A model generated the notes under the pieces. It was not told the origin of the DNA. It saw only the letters and a list, made by a program, of their open reading frames with translations, and ran no database searches. The position numbers and the translations under genes are program-made. A stretch of 64,000 nt of DNA from Vandiemenella viatica (Eukaryota; Arthropoda; Insecta; Orthoptera; Morabidae): contig JARYHS010013630.1 in the NCBI GenBank assembly GCA_031002005.1, positions 236,289,539 through 236,353,538 of the forward strand. Direction: 5' to 3'. Positions within the stretch are counted from its first letter, which is position 1. Every line of letters begins with the position of its first letter. Shown piece by piece: positions 33,250 through 44,764 of this stretch.

Positions 33250-34460
33250 ACTGCCACGCTACAAAATGCTATTGTCATCCACCAGCAGTGGAGGGTACTG
33301 AAAATCCGTAAATCATTACTGTGGTGAAATAAAATACGTTTGGTACCGTCCTTAAGAGATTCCGTTCCGAACAACTACCACTGCACCTACAAAATAAAAT
33401 AGGGAGATGCGAGGTAGACAGTAATCTAGATTTACGTTCCAACTCAACGCCAAAGTTCTGCATGACGACCACAGAAGTTATGTAGATGATCACTGTGGTA
33501 GGATACATGAATTTGAGGTGATACTCGTTCCATCAAAGAGTGCGGTCAACTATTAATTTCAGACTTCAGCCAAGATAAGTGAGTGGACACATAAAGTAAA
33601 GGTCATACCTCATAAAGGACAGAACATGTTTATTACAATCGTAAATGTACTGTTAATATAAACAGAAAAGATGTCAAGCATAATTAATAATGAATTATAT
33701 TGGAGGAACAGTACTGATGTACATTAAAATTCAGAAGCTGAAGTCGAGTGTTTATCAAGGGTTAATTAAAAGACAAAGGGAGAAGGAACAGTTTAAATGA
33801 AATGGCAGACTTACGAGATAAATAATGAATAGTGATACGGATATGTTGGGTTGTGTCAAACTGGATTACGAGTCTTATGCTTTATGAAACTTGTGTTAAG
33901 ATTTAACTATATGGTTCAATGTATCTGTGTTGTTATGAAAATATGTTTGATAGTGATTTATGGAGTAGTTAAGAAGAAAAGTGGGTTCAAATAAGTAATA
34001 TAAATGATAAGTGTATTTCTTTCAAGCAGAAGAGAATAAGATATATAAAACATAAGAGTGAACCAACATTTGACCTCATAATTGCACTAGATACGACACA
34101 AAATGTGCAAAGATGCGACAGTAAAATATGCTGTACAAAGGTTAGCTGAAATTTATTTACTATCGTGTATAAGTTGAAGATAAGGATATAAAAGCGAAGT
34201 TACAGTAAAACCGCTTAATAACCACCTGCTTCACTTATAATTGTATAGATAAAGAATATCATACATGGATATAGTTTGCTTAAACATTCGTTATTACTGT
34301 GTTAATAGTATTCCGGGATCTGAAATATGACATATGTTCCTGTCTGATCAAGATATCAGCGCCGTCGTGCTCTGTTAAATGGGTGAATAGTGAATATTTA
34401 CGGTGCAGTGTTTTCATTAATACTTAAAAAGAAATGATTGACATTAAACTGCAGTTATTT
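33250..34460. other. AT-rich spacer
   Basis: No gene or repeat recognised. Confidence 0.4.
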
Positions 34461-34464
34461 TCGA

Positions 34465-34668
34465 CTTTTTTTTACTTATGACTAAATGCCTCGTCGACGT
34501 CGAGATCATTAGAGGTGGGATGAGACTGAAGACAAGGAACGGGTAGGAATTTGGCCATGGCATTTTAAGGAAGCATCCTGGCATTCACCTGGAATTATTT
34601 GGGAAACCCAAATCTGGATGCCCGGACGGGGATTCGAACCGGCGTCCTCCAGAATGCGAGGCCAGAGC
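34465..34668 (-). mobile_element. SINE-A lacking its A-box head
   Basis: SINE-A body on the minus strand (GGACGGGGATTCGAACCGG as B-box complement, TTGGCCATGGCATTTT, TGCCTCGTCGACGTCGAG, T8 tail). The copy stops at GAGGCCAGAGC, where full copies continue into the A box. The 133-bp palindrome starts at the next base. Confidence 0.85.
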
Positions 34669-34801
34669 CTATCACTCTTATCTTGCACAATCCTACATCA
34701 CCGTCATCCCAGGAAAAGTAACGCAATACTGACGATCCAGTATTGCGTTACTGTTTCTTAGAATGACATTGATGTTGGATTGTACAAGATAAGAGTGATA
34801 G
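34669..34801. repeat. 133-bp palindrome
   Basis: The left arm (34669-34730) reads CTATCACTCTTATCTTG...AAGTAACGCAATACT. The right arm (34739-34801) reads AGTATTGCGTTACT...CAAGATAAGAGTGATAG, with a spacer of only 8 bases. The outer 17 and inner 14 bases pair perfectly and the middle is about 80% paired. It would extrude as a long hairpin. It could be a MITE or a fold-back duplication formed when the SINE copy was truncated. Confidence 0.9.
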
Positions 34802-35014
34802 AATTTTTCAGCAACGGCCAAGAATAATGATAAAGTGTATACCTTGTAGCATTCTAAGGTGAGAAATAAAACAGTTACCGTGCCTGAAAATTATCCAGAA
34901 ATCTCAACAATCTAGAAATACTAAAAGTTTCTCAACCATCTCACTTCCCTAATATCTCTCTAAGGGCGTACAGATTATGCTTCTCAATCACATAACAGAA
35001 CATGCGAACCAACT

Positions 35015-35190
35015 GTACGTTATCAAACAGTCAGGATTTTATCCAGGGAGGCCATGATGTGCGCAAATCCTTAATCTCGCTGAGATATCAGAGAACGAAT
35101 TTGAAAGACGCCATTGATCACTGGGATTACATTTGTTGATCTGATGCCATCCTGATCAACCACAACACGCTAGTGCAAAAGATGCACGTA
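35015..35190 (+). pseudogene. Jockey-like LINE RT fragment, very degenerate
   Basis: Scattered frames give QSGFYPGRP, then QILNLAEISENEFERR and ITFVDLM. This resembles the GFRPGRSC...QVLNLTQHIEDGFE...FVDLSAAYD region of Jockey-group reverse transcriptases. Stops and frame changes occur every 15-30 codons. Weak evidence. Confidence 0.4.
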
Positions 35191-35627
35191 ACAATGAAAA
35201 ATCACCTACTAACACCATCAGCTTCCTGCTACCCAACCATACGCTGCGCTTCCGGAAACAGGGCGAGTAACATTCTAACGCTCCGTGATCCCTAAAAGAA
35301 AAATGAACTTTCAAGGAAGACGATGTAGCTTAATATCGTCTTTATTTCCAGACGTGAAAAACGGTGAAGTGTTGCGATACAAAAGTAACATGAAGACCCA
35401 GGACTACCTCGCCGGGAGCGGAAACTGTGGCTGTGGCGTACTGCAAAGCCCCAACCTCCTGCTCAGCTACTGCAAGTTTGGTGAATCATATAAAGACAAC
35501 GACCGGTGTATAACCAATGATGAAATCATACAGACTGTCTAATATCGAGCTGTTAGAACTATTTAAAGTTATGAAAAACATGTATTACCAGTTTATTATT
35601 TCATTTATTATAAACAAATCAACCGTG

Positions 35628-35785
35628 GTTCGGATTCCACGTTAAACTGTAGGTCCCCTCTGGGGCTAACAACCCTAGTTGTTGCACGATGTGTACACAT
35701 CTACAGCAAAAATTCGAGCTAAACAAAGGCTAAACGTGGTCCTAGTTCATCCAAACGAACATACATATAAACAAACAAATCAAAT
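35628..35785 (+). repeat. SINE-B 3' block joined to an RTE-like tail
   Basis: CGTGGTTCGGATTCCACG and TTAAACTGTAGGTCCCC are the SINE-B 3' block. About 60 bp later come GGCTAAACGTGGTCCTAGTT and CATACATATAAACAAACAAA. The former closely matches GGCTTAACGTGGTCCTAGTT at the 3' end of the RTE-like LINE (minus strand, about 48795-48776). Confidence 0.55.
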
Positions 35786-35789
35786 TAAT

Positions 35790-37320
35790 TATAATGTGCA
35801 AATAATTGTTGATGTTATAGATTTTTTTTAAAAAAGAACGTATCATTCTTATTTTCACTATTGAGAGAACATAGAAATACAGATCTTAGAGGATTCCTCA
35901 TTTAGTAACTACGTTTCTCGGGAAAGCAAATATTTGTAAGGCATGACGTTAGTGGTGTTAATTCACGTCTTACTGTTTTGTATCCATCATAATGGATGAA
36001 ATGGATGATGTCACTGTATGATCCTTGCATTCCGTATGCGATGGTGACTGGCCATTGCAGTGGGGTACATCGAATACCCACTGAGGAGAGCGGCAAGAAT
36101 AGCAGTAGTACCTGGTGTAGACGTCAGAGTCAAAACGCATTCCATACCCTATTTGCGGAGATAGGCATTCACTATGGATGGCGTTAGCCCTCCATAGGAA
36201 CATCACCAGGAAGTGAACTGGGTTGGTTTCCCGTGTCCTACCCTACTATGTAAGTGGTCATAAGTGTTGATGAAAGCCTAGTACACACTACTAATCTTTG
36301 AATCGACTCATGTTACGGTAGATTAACCATTTCCACACAAAATTTCATATTGCTATTCAATTCCTTATGATAGATAACGAAAGAACTTACTCTCTCGAGA
36401 AATTCCCTTGCTCTTTTTTGAGTGATTAATAATAGCAATAATTTAAACAAAAAACGACAAAAAATGTTAAGTTCACAAATTATTTCATGACGGAAATCAG
36501 TGCGGAAATATCATTTTGTACACTTTATAAATGGAAATTAATCTTCAAGGAACGCGTGTACTTCTCCTGGATCGTTGGATGCAGAAGATTCTGACGGGAA
36601 TGAGGTTCATGGAGATCGGAAAATTCGCCATCTCAGACGAAATACTACAAGAATATCGGCGAACGATACGAAGGAAAAACATAATGATTCGCCGTGTTTA
36701 ACGGCATCCCATGAAACAACGTGCCTAGTTATTACTCGTGTTGTTTATTTTTAAGATTTAATAGCTGTACTTTTAAATAGTCTAATTTTAGTATGTATGT
36801 ACCTAAACTTTTTATCTTGCCAGTCAACAAAGTTTTACTGCAACAGTTATAATGCATTTTATGATAGAGCTCCAATAACTATGAAACTACATTAATATGT
36901 GTATCGCTTTTCACAGTAAGCTTACCTCCAGCCAAGTAACTACCCTAGTGGAAAAAGTACAATTTTCCTATTCCTTTTTAATGTAGGTAATTAAAAGATA
37001 AATTTAGGTGCTTTAAAGAAGTAATAAGTAAAGAAGTTTTTCTTTTAAATATATTATTTAACTTCCATCGCATTTTTTCTTCGTCAGTGTTCCTGCTTAT
37101 TCTTGTCTCCACCACAGACAGTAAAAACAGCTAAGGGTTATAAACAAAAATCGATTACACTTTACTGATGACGTTCCACTTTTCATATCTTATTTTCGTG
37201 CCGAAATTGACCTTTTAATGTATGATTTTTTCAATTTCCTCTACAGACACATTTCATTTACCTTCCCATGTCGTCAACGTTTTTCTCTTTAATTCGCGAG
37301 TTCTGTAGCCCTTGATTTGC
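35790..37320. other. AT-rich spacer
   Basis: Overlapping short ORFs near 35900-36200 on both strands are not protein-like. No repeat recognised. Confidence 0.35.
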
Positions 37321-37329
37321 TCTTTCCAC

Positions 37330-37735
37330 AAACAACAACAGGAATGTGAGAATGCTGAGACTGTACAACACGTAAGTTGTTTATAGTGCTTGGAAAGATA
37401 TTTGTGGATGGATCAGGAGTAGAACATGGGGAAAAATTTACCATGACCACAAACTGGTATTCGATTTCTTGCATAAGGGAGAGGTAAAATTTTCTTTTGT
37501 ATGTAAGGGAGATAGGAATTGGAATAACTTAACAATTAAAGCTGAATTTAAAGAAAGGATTTAAAATTAAAATTCGTAAAGGTCATAAGTAGTTTGACGG
37601 GGGGAACTTAGACTCAAAGTACATAAGATAATATTAAAAAAAAAAAAAAAAAGATAGCAAGAAAGGAATATAGGTGAATTTTAGGGAATTTGCGACCGGA
37701 GCATGCACTCTGTCGCAATTAAATTAAACTCTTCT
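37330..37735 (+). pseudogene. CR1/L2-like LINE 3' fragment
   Basis: Translation gives YSAWKDICGWIRSRTWG, HDHKLVFDFLHKG, VKFSFVCKGDRNWNNL and AEFKERI. These parallel DEAWKVF..MKSNAWKG, HKVELDFRYKG, RFSFLGKGVRDWNEL and LKEFKDKI in the LINE at 58.2-60.5 kb. The 3' UTR GCGACCGGAGCATGCACTC and an AATTAAATTAAA tail also correspond. It is a 5'-truncated copy with an A-run inserted near 37636. Confidence 0.75.
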
Positions 37736-37739
37736 TAAA

Positions 37740-38680
37740 GCAATACTCTGCAACATAAATGCAGAATTTAAAAAAAAAAAATACCCGAAACGCTAGCTTG
37801 TCTGTATTTACGTCCACATTTGCTTATTATTTGAGTCAATGATTCTGAGAATCCCTCACGAGACAAGATTATAAAGACACAGAAAAACTAACCCGCAAGA
37901 CGCCAAACCTCCACGCAAATAATTCGAGCTAGACCTCCTGGTGCATGCGAGGCGCGCTCTGGACTCACTCCAGTCTCAATGTGTAATAGGCTTAAGCGTG
38001 GATCATTGTGATGGTGTGTTTGTTCAGTATAGGGTGTGTGGATGATAGATGAAAGAAGGGAGAGAGTGAAGAACAGTGCTGTTCAGACGGTCGTTCGGAG
38101 AGTATAGAACATATTACTTTTTCTGACTTGTCAAATAGGAATTTCGTCGATCTATGGAATGAAATTTGATAAAATTATTGCAGCATATTTACCTTTTTAT
38201 ATTTTCCACTTCGTATTCCATTGCTGCCGAACAATATCATATAAAGCTGATAAGAAATTTGTAAAAGCCCTTTCCGCTACCGCTTCTTTTTCGAGTTGCA
38301 CTGGAGTTTCAGTTTATATTTTTCTCATATCCCTTTAATCACCATCGTACGAATTCCTTACTATAATCAGTTTGATCGAAAAATCTGGATACAGTTGCCA
38401 CTTAACAGAGGTTAATCTATCTTTCTCTATTAGAGTTATAACTTACTAAAATGATTTTTAAAACTCTAATCCTGAGTGATTATGAACATTATTATTCAAT
38501 ACAAGATAGCATCTTTGCTTAACAGCACTTCTTCTCAATAATTCACAGTAATTTTCATTATTTGACAAAAGAAACAATATTCAATTCCTTCTGCGGTTTT
38601 CGATTACTACTTGCAAATATCAAACTAATTTGATAATTTTTTTGAATGAAAAGTCTTACAATTTGTTTGAGAATACGAAG
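37740..38680. other. AT-rich spacer
   Basis: No supported feature was found. Confidence 0.4.
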
Positions 38681-38689
38681 CTGCTTGAA

Positions 38690-39365
38690 AACTATTGCGC
38701 CATATCGTTGGTATGATGCTGGAACTTTATGTCCCTATAAATCGGTGGCAACAGTTCCTTATTATTGTATTCAATTAACGACTGTGATAACACCTCCAGA
38801 GGTAAGACGCCAAGAAGCAACGGCACGTGAGTGGATAAAACTACACCATCCAGACAATCCACAGGATCTCCCAATCCACGAGGTCCTAAATGACTTACCC
38901 CCACTCGTCTTAAATCAAGAAATTCAGTATGGCAAGATGTATTTCACTTTGATGTCAAGGAAAATTGGGGACAAAGCTGGAACTCCGCATCTGTTAAACA
39001 TCCAGATATTAAAGATCCCACAACTGGACTTCCAGGATTCCATCTGAATAGAGACCAGTGGGTCAAACTAAACCGCCTAAGAACAGGCCATGCGAAATGC
39101 AACGCCATGTTGTATAAGTGGGGTCTTCAGGATTCTCCTGCATGTGACTGCGGTTCTCCTTCCCAGAGTGCGGAGCATATCATCAAAGAATGCCCTCTAA
39201 GGAAGTATAATGGACCATTTGAAGAAGTTTTCGGAGCTACAACTTCCTTCATAAAATGGCTGGAATAACTGGACATCAATTTGTGAACGATGCCACCGTT
39301 CTTGTCATTGTATATATTTGTATGTATTAGTTGCTTAGGCATACCACAAATAAATAAATAAATAA
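38690..39365 (+). pseudogene. Jockey-group LINE, ORF2 C-terminus and 3' tail
   Basis: Frames give PEVRRQEATAREWIKLHH and IHEVLNDLPPLVLN. After a frame change come KLNRLRTGHAKCNAMLYKWG, SPACDCGSPSQSAEHIIKEC and PLRKYNGPFEE. The arginine-rich RRQEA stretch and the CxCG...H-x4-C cysteine cluster after the RT domain mark the ORF2 carboxy end in Jockey-group LINEs. The copy ends in the microsatellite (AAAT)n at 39346-39365, the normal 3' terminus for such elements. It is 5'-truncated near the end of the RT domain with at least one frameshift. Confidence 0.85.
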
Positions 39366-39649
39366 CGACAGTTTTAATGGAGTTGTTATATTCCATACGT
39401 CATTTAGATGTATACTTCCAGTGAGTAGTTTTGGAACTATCTTCTAAACATCCTAAGCACCTGTATCTTTAAAGACTATATATTTCAGCGCGTAATCAGT
39501 GCATTTCAAAAATTTATTTTCACTTTTTTGCTGAGAGAGAGAATGATCTATACAGCATTTAAAATAAGCTGACTGTTTTTTACATTTCATTCCTCCCAGC
39601 TGAAGGTTGGGAGGCGGGCTGCTGGAGAGTCACTGAGACTCTTTTCAGC

Positions 39650-39815
39650 CTACTACACTACGGGGAGGGAAGGGGGATGGAAGATCGGCCGTGGCCTTGA
39701 AGGGAACCATCCCAGCATTCGCCTAGAGTGGTTGAGGAAAACCACGGAAAACCTCAACCAGGATGGCCGAAAGAGGTTTGACCCTCGTCCTCCCGAATGA
39801 TAGGTAGGAGGCCGA
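39650..39815 (-). mobile_element. SINE-A variant
   Basis: Shares the SINE-A layout in reverse (GATCGGCCGTGGCCTTGAAG, CCCAGCATTCGCCTAGAGTG, GGAAAACCACGGAAAACC, GTCCTCCCGAATG). It differs consistently from the main subfamily (ACCTCAACCAGGATGGCCG). Probably a second subfamily. Confidence 0.6.
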
Positions 39816-40080
39816 AAACGGCCTCCTCCCGTCTCGGACAAGCTGTCTGTATAAGATACTACTTATTTCAACTTCAAAAATACACATATGACTGCGAGTT
39901 ATCTGGTTTCTTAGGCTATACGTCCAAATCAAACAAAATATTGCCTAGTGGTGTGAGTACTTCGACGTACGACATTCGAGTTCCACTTCTTGATTAAATT
40001 CATTATGGATGGCATGTCGTAAAATTAATGTCGGTATCTATTGAGCCTTGCTGGTTGGAACACTAGCAGCGAGAGTTGTA

Positions 40081-40195
40081 GGTAAGCGGTAGCGCCTTGG
40101 CATCGCATTACGGAGGGCGAGGACTCTAATCCCCATCCAGCCATCCAGATTACGGTTTTCCATGGCCTCCATAAATCGCTAATACGGTAGGTTCT
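40081..40195 (+). mobile_element. SINE-A head, 3'-truncated
   Basis: GGTAAGCGGTAGCGCCTTGG (A box), GAGGACTCTAATCCCC (degenerate B box) and CATCCAGATTACGGTTTTCC are the 5' half of SINE-A. Similarity stops near AATACGG. Confidence 0.6.
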
Positions 40196-40199
40196 AATT

Positions 40200-41080
40200 A
40201 TTTTTCCTTGTGAATCTAATATTAGATGTATGTAATAAAAAGTCAATATTTTTTATTTCTTTTGACCATTTAATACGAGTATATTCACATTCAATTTGAG
40301 GGACTATCACATATATACCAAGTGGCATTTCGCGAAAATTTCAGAGTTCCTGTCTCTCAATGATCAGTGCACATATATTTAGTATTTTTTTATCTCCTCA
40401 TATTTCTTTTGGAAGTAGCATTCTTTAGTGCTCTCTATTGATTGTTGTTAGTTTTGGATTTTTTCATTCAACTTCTACAAAGGAAGGAACCAAGTATTCA
40501 ACGTGGAGAACATTGAGTTCTATACATTCTTGCTCCCTCACAAACGGGTTTTATAAGTAATTAACTCAGTTGCGTGGAGTATGGCTTTCGATATACGAGA
40601 AAATTATCAGAACCTTTATATTCATCAAAGAAAAATCTATCTGTTGCATAACATGAACAAGGCGATTTTATAATTTTCTTTTAATAGCTTATGAATGTTG
40701 CACGATATACAAGTGGCAATAGCTTCTACTAGCTACTCTAATTACTAAATACCTATGAATGCTTCTATTCTTTTATAAAGGCCTGTCTCGACACAGAGTC
40801 AAAACGTAGATCTATTTTGTGAATGTTCTTCTTCTATTGTAAGCAGTGCAACAATTTCACCTGTTACGGGTGACATTAGTCTTGCCTTGTTTGTAACTGA
40901 AATCAGCATTTTTCTTAAGATACATAGACGTGACCGTATACATTAAACAGTGTTCTAAATTTGAAAAATTATTTAAAACGAGACGCATGATATTAAGAAT
41001 AATACGGAATTTGGAAACTTGCTGATGCCTGTTGGTATGAATCAGAGCTATTTGAGGAAATAAATAGACATAAGTAGCGA
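40200..41080. other. AT-rich spacer
   Basis: No supported feature was found. Confidence 0.4.
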
Positions 41081-41085
41081 TCTGG

Positions 41086-41255
41086 ATGTTCAGTGGTTAA
41101 AGCACTTGCTTTCAAAAGCTTGCGGTTGGGTACCGAATTCAAATCACGGTAAGACTAGAAATTTTTAAGAAAAGTGTTTGGTCGTATAAGGTACGCCAGG
41201 ACGTTCCGTGGTAATGACTCCACGTTAAAATGTACGACCTAGAGGAAAGGAACTA
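41086..41255 (+). mobile_element. SINE-B, degenerate
   Basis: A-box-like GCGATCTGGATGTTCAGTGG, decayed B box TACCGAATTCAAATC, and the 3' block ACTCCACGTTAAAATGTACG followed by AGGAAAGGAACT, which parallels the minus-strand copy at 12.4 kb. Confidence 0.55.
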
Positions 41256-41849
41256 CACAATAGTTTAGTATGAATTCACAATTTAACACTTACCAATTAC
41301 TCATCTTTTTTATGACTCTATTTGAATACATTAATTACAAATCCCTCATGCTATTATTCTTCTTCACTGCCCCGACCTCATACTTTAAATATGAACTTCC
41401 ATTTTACGGTCATCACGCCAGAAATTTGACTATCTTCGTTCATCGACCTCTAGTCATCTTTTTCAACATTTCTAACCAAAGATCTTCTTTCTCTCTATGT
41501 TTCACGTTCCATGACCTTCAACACTCAAATGTCAAAGTTAGTTCATATAACCACAAATTAGACTGAAAATGCTTTTAACACTAAATCTTAGGATCAGTGC
41601 GGTCATGTACCTCACTAAGTGAATAGTAAAATATGCATAGTTTAGTTACATCAATGAGAAATTAATTTCTACTGACAGAAAGACAAAGTTGAAAACTTTA
41701 ACCTGATTGTAATAGCAATATATCACTTATGTTACAAACTTTATTATATTTTCGGTTACAGCAAATAGTAAGGCTTTTTAAAAAATTCTTGCAGAAAACT
41801 AAAATCACAGTATTTCTTACCTTATTAGAATTTAGCATATGAAAGAAGG

Positions 41850-42010
41850 ATAAAAAAAGGGGAAGAGGGTTAGGGTCAAGGAAAGGGAAGTAATTCGACA
41901 AAGATGTTTTAAAGGAACTATTCCGGCATTGTCTGGAGTCGATTCGTGGAAAATGTAAAATCGAAATCCCGAATACACGGCCTCAGCGTTACCGCTCACC
42001 CATCGGATTT
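41850..42010 (-). mobile_element. SINE-A, very degenerate
   Basis: GGGTCAAGGAAAGGGAAGTA, TTTTAAAGGAACTATTCCGG, GTCTGGAGTCGATT and TTACCGCTCACCCATCGG keep the family order. Roughly a quarter of bases appear changed by eye. Confidence 0.55.
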
Positions 42011-42014
42011 GGTA

Positions 42015-43380
42015 GAAATATACTATTCTTTTAGTATCGCAGCAGAAACCAAAAAACTTACTGTCACATTTATTTCAAATTGAAAAACCTTCGGCTTTTA
42101 AGGTATACTGATACACTTAATTTGTGTTAATTCCAGCGCAGTTCCTCCATGGAGTAACAATAAAAGTTTCTGCGACAAGAATCGCCATTTATAAAAAAAA
42201 AAAATAAAAATAAAAAACCTACATAATTTTTTCCCTTAGTGACCATAATTCAGAAGAACAAAACTGCTTGATGCAAAAGTTAGCCGGTGCTAAATGCTAC
42301 AGAAAGAACATGACATTTGTTTTACTTACGTTCAGCTATACTCTTGTAACTTCACCATTTTAAATATTCGCTGATTCAAAGCCTCATATTGTTTTGTTGC
42401 GTTCACACTGGTGAAATAACGTAAAATGTTTTTCGTGTAGCCTTCGTAAACTCGGATTTATTTCGTGTATAACTACAATGATACTACAATTCAGTGGTAC
42501 AAACATCTGTCCATAAACATATCTGGAATGACGTATTGAGATTGCGTTAGAAAGTTGCAACATCATTCATTAAAGAATAATTGCAGATTTTTGGGTTGTA
42601 ATGTTACCAGATCCTTATCATCAATAATTAAATATTAACTTAACGCTAAGTTATTTGTTGGTTTGGTACATAATAATATATTTTTGGCATTATTATAACT
42701 TTCAATCCACTTTAGAATGATGTTTTCCAAACTGAAGTTTCAGGGGCAGATAATTAGAAACTATACCTCTGAGGGCCATCCAAATGGTTTCATTACTAAA
42801 ATTAATGACAATAGTTATTTTATTAGTGAATGTACGTTTATGTCAATAGACCAGTGTAAACATTCTATACATACAGGTGTGTAAGGAAAAACTTTGGGTG
42901 CTAGACTTCGAGATTTAATAAGTGGTTATTGTGGTTTATGGCCTGTCGACGAATGGGTCATTAGCGCCCTAGAGGTGTGATAAGTTAGTTGAATAAAAGC
43001 TTGGTTACTTTTTCAGGCTGCTCTTTTTCTTTTCTTTTAAGCAATACAAGCTTGAAATGTCTACAACACTGGGCGACAAGAATTTTACTGTTAAGGAAAT
43101 AAACACCATTTATGTTCGAAATTGGTTCACTGATTCCAAATATGACCATCATGTTGACATATGACGTCTAGTTTTTAAATTATGTGACATCCATCTCTTA
43201 TTTATTAGGTGTTAGTCAAAATGCATGATGTTTATATGTGCGTGCATGTGATTGACACTCCGTATGTTCTTCTTTAAACATATGAAAAATTTGAAGCAAT
43301 TAAACTGGTATATAGATGATTCTGTATCATAAGCATAAAAGGGTAATTTAAATTGACTTAAATGGGGTTAATTTTCTCTT
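42015..43380. other. AT-rich spacer, upstream part of family X possible
   Basis: No clear feature. A degraded upstream part of family X copy 2 may lie here but is not readable. Confidence 0.35.
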
Positions 43381-43384
43381 GGGA

Positions 43385-44189
43385 AAGCAAACGGTTTATA
43401 CAAAATACCCTTGTTTCCTTTGCATGTGGTATAATAGAGACAATGACAAAAATTATGTTAAGACTGGACCTCTGGATCAAATACGGATTCTTGTAGAGCT
43501 GCCAGTATATTAGAAAAGCAATATATTAATTGAACGAGCAAAAATCATTTTCCAACCTTAGCATATCAAACTCCGATCGATAAAACAATCTGGACAAACA
43601 TGGGGAGGGCTTTAAGTAAATCTTAAACACAAGACGGTTGAAAAACTTAGCAGGAATCTTTGAAGTACCAATCATCAGTAAGCTCATAAAGGACATAAGT
43701 TTTTCTAAAACAATGTGTGAGAATGAAGCATTAACTTGGCGAGCCTTTGTGGAAGAAGTGCAAAATCTCGGTAAGAAACACAAAAGTGAAAGCTACAAAG
43801 ACTTTGTTAGAAACATGGTGTCAGGTTTTCATGATACTGGCGCGAATATGAACATTAAAATGCATTTCTAGTTGAATATATAACGCCAATGCAACTGTTT
43901 CATTTACAGTTGCATTGGCGTTATATTTTCAACTAGAAATTAACCAAGCAACTGTGAAAACATGGCCTGCAACAACATTGCATTAAAATGCATTTTCTTT
44001 TTAATCATCTTGATCGCTATCCTGAAAATCTCTGAGATGTCAGCGACGAACAAGAGGATAGACTGGAAACCCCTGAACCAATGACTTTGAGATACTCTTA
44101 TAGTGGGAGAATATTACTGGTGTTTAAGACGAGATAATTCTATAGCTCAACATTCACAGCAAGCAAAGAAGGGTAAATTTATTGTTTGA
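43385..44189 (+). pseudogene. Family X transposon-like protein, copy 2 (broken)
   Basis: Frames in order give KQTVYTKYPCFLCMWYNRDN (a CxxC-W motif), ILIERAKIIFQPLHIKL and LAGIFEVPIISKLIKD. An open stretch to 43870 has ALTWRAFVEEVQNLGKKHKS and ESYKDFVRNMV. After an insertion come IKMHFLFNHLDRYPEN, DVSDEQEDRLE and EYYWCLRRD, ending at TGA 44187-44189. The segments correspond to IYLDPMYIKL, AAWQAFKKL, ENYRDIVV and the C-x-x-KRD end of copy 1 on the other strand. Function unknown. The conserved CxxC and D/E residues could suit a nucleic-acid enzyme, but that is speculation. Confidence 0.7.
43868..43980. mobile_element. 113-bp hairpin insertion with 15-bp flanking duplication
   Basis: The identical 15-mer CATTAAAATGCATTT at 43853-43867 and 43981-43995 flanks the insert, and the family X frame (NIKMHF, IKMHFLFNH) joins when the insert is removed. 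The insert holds most of an inverted repeat with 34-bp arms (43864-43897 and 43907-43940, one mismatch) around a 9-base loop, then about 40 bp ending CAACAACATTG. There are no SINE boxes or poly(A). Class unknown. Confidence 0.85.
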
Positions 44190-44335
44190 ATTTTCTGTCA
44201 AAATCTGATAATTGGAAATAAGTTAGTTTTTTTAGTTTTTGGGTTATGCACACTTTATAGCTTAACATTCTTTGCCTCTTATACGAATAAAATAAAGTTT
44301 GTTAAAGAAACAGATCCATTTATTTTCCCTTAAAC

Positions 44336-44577
44336 ACCGAGCGTGGTGGGTGAACGGTTAACGTTCTGATCTCGCATTCGAGAGGACGCGGGTTTGAATC
44401 CCCGTCCGGGCATCCAGATTTCGGTTTTCCATGATTTCCCCAAATCACTCCAGCCGAATGTCAGGATGCTTCTTTCAAAAAGATGCCATGGCCTAATTCC
44501 TTCCCGTTCTTTGACTCAGTCCCATCCTGCCTCTAATTACCTCGTTGTCGACGAGGCGTAAATCGCAAGCAAAAAAA
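44336..44577 (+). mobile_element. SINE-A, full length, plus strand
   Basis: Head ACCGAGCGTGGTGGGTGAAC, B box GCGGGTTTGAATCCCC, body GGTTTTCCATGATTTCCCC and GTCGACGAGGCGTAAATCG, then CAAGC and A7. It matches the copy at 27.2 kb over its whole length. Confidence 0.92.
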
Positions 44578-44764
44578 TCTAATATCAGCCTATGTACCCT
44601 GTTAGAAATATGTTTTACAATGAAATGGAGCCAAATTGTAATCAGAATAGTAAAAAAACCAGAACTGATAGGGAAAACAATATTTATTAGGCAAAATTAC
44701 CTAAGAATTCGTATAAATATTGGAGGCCCTAAGCAACCTTTTTTTTTTGTTAACTTGGTATTCC

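Noticed and set aside
32967..33374. 135-codon minus-strand ORF with cysteine/valine-rich peptide
   Set aside because: Arises from antisense of GCA repeats in the GC-rich island; no motif and no start or splice support.
35285..35542. 85-codon ORF with Cys-rich middle
   Set aside because: Follows a decayed Jockey RT fragment. No motif fits, and the frame is probably accidental or transposon-derived.
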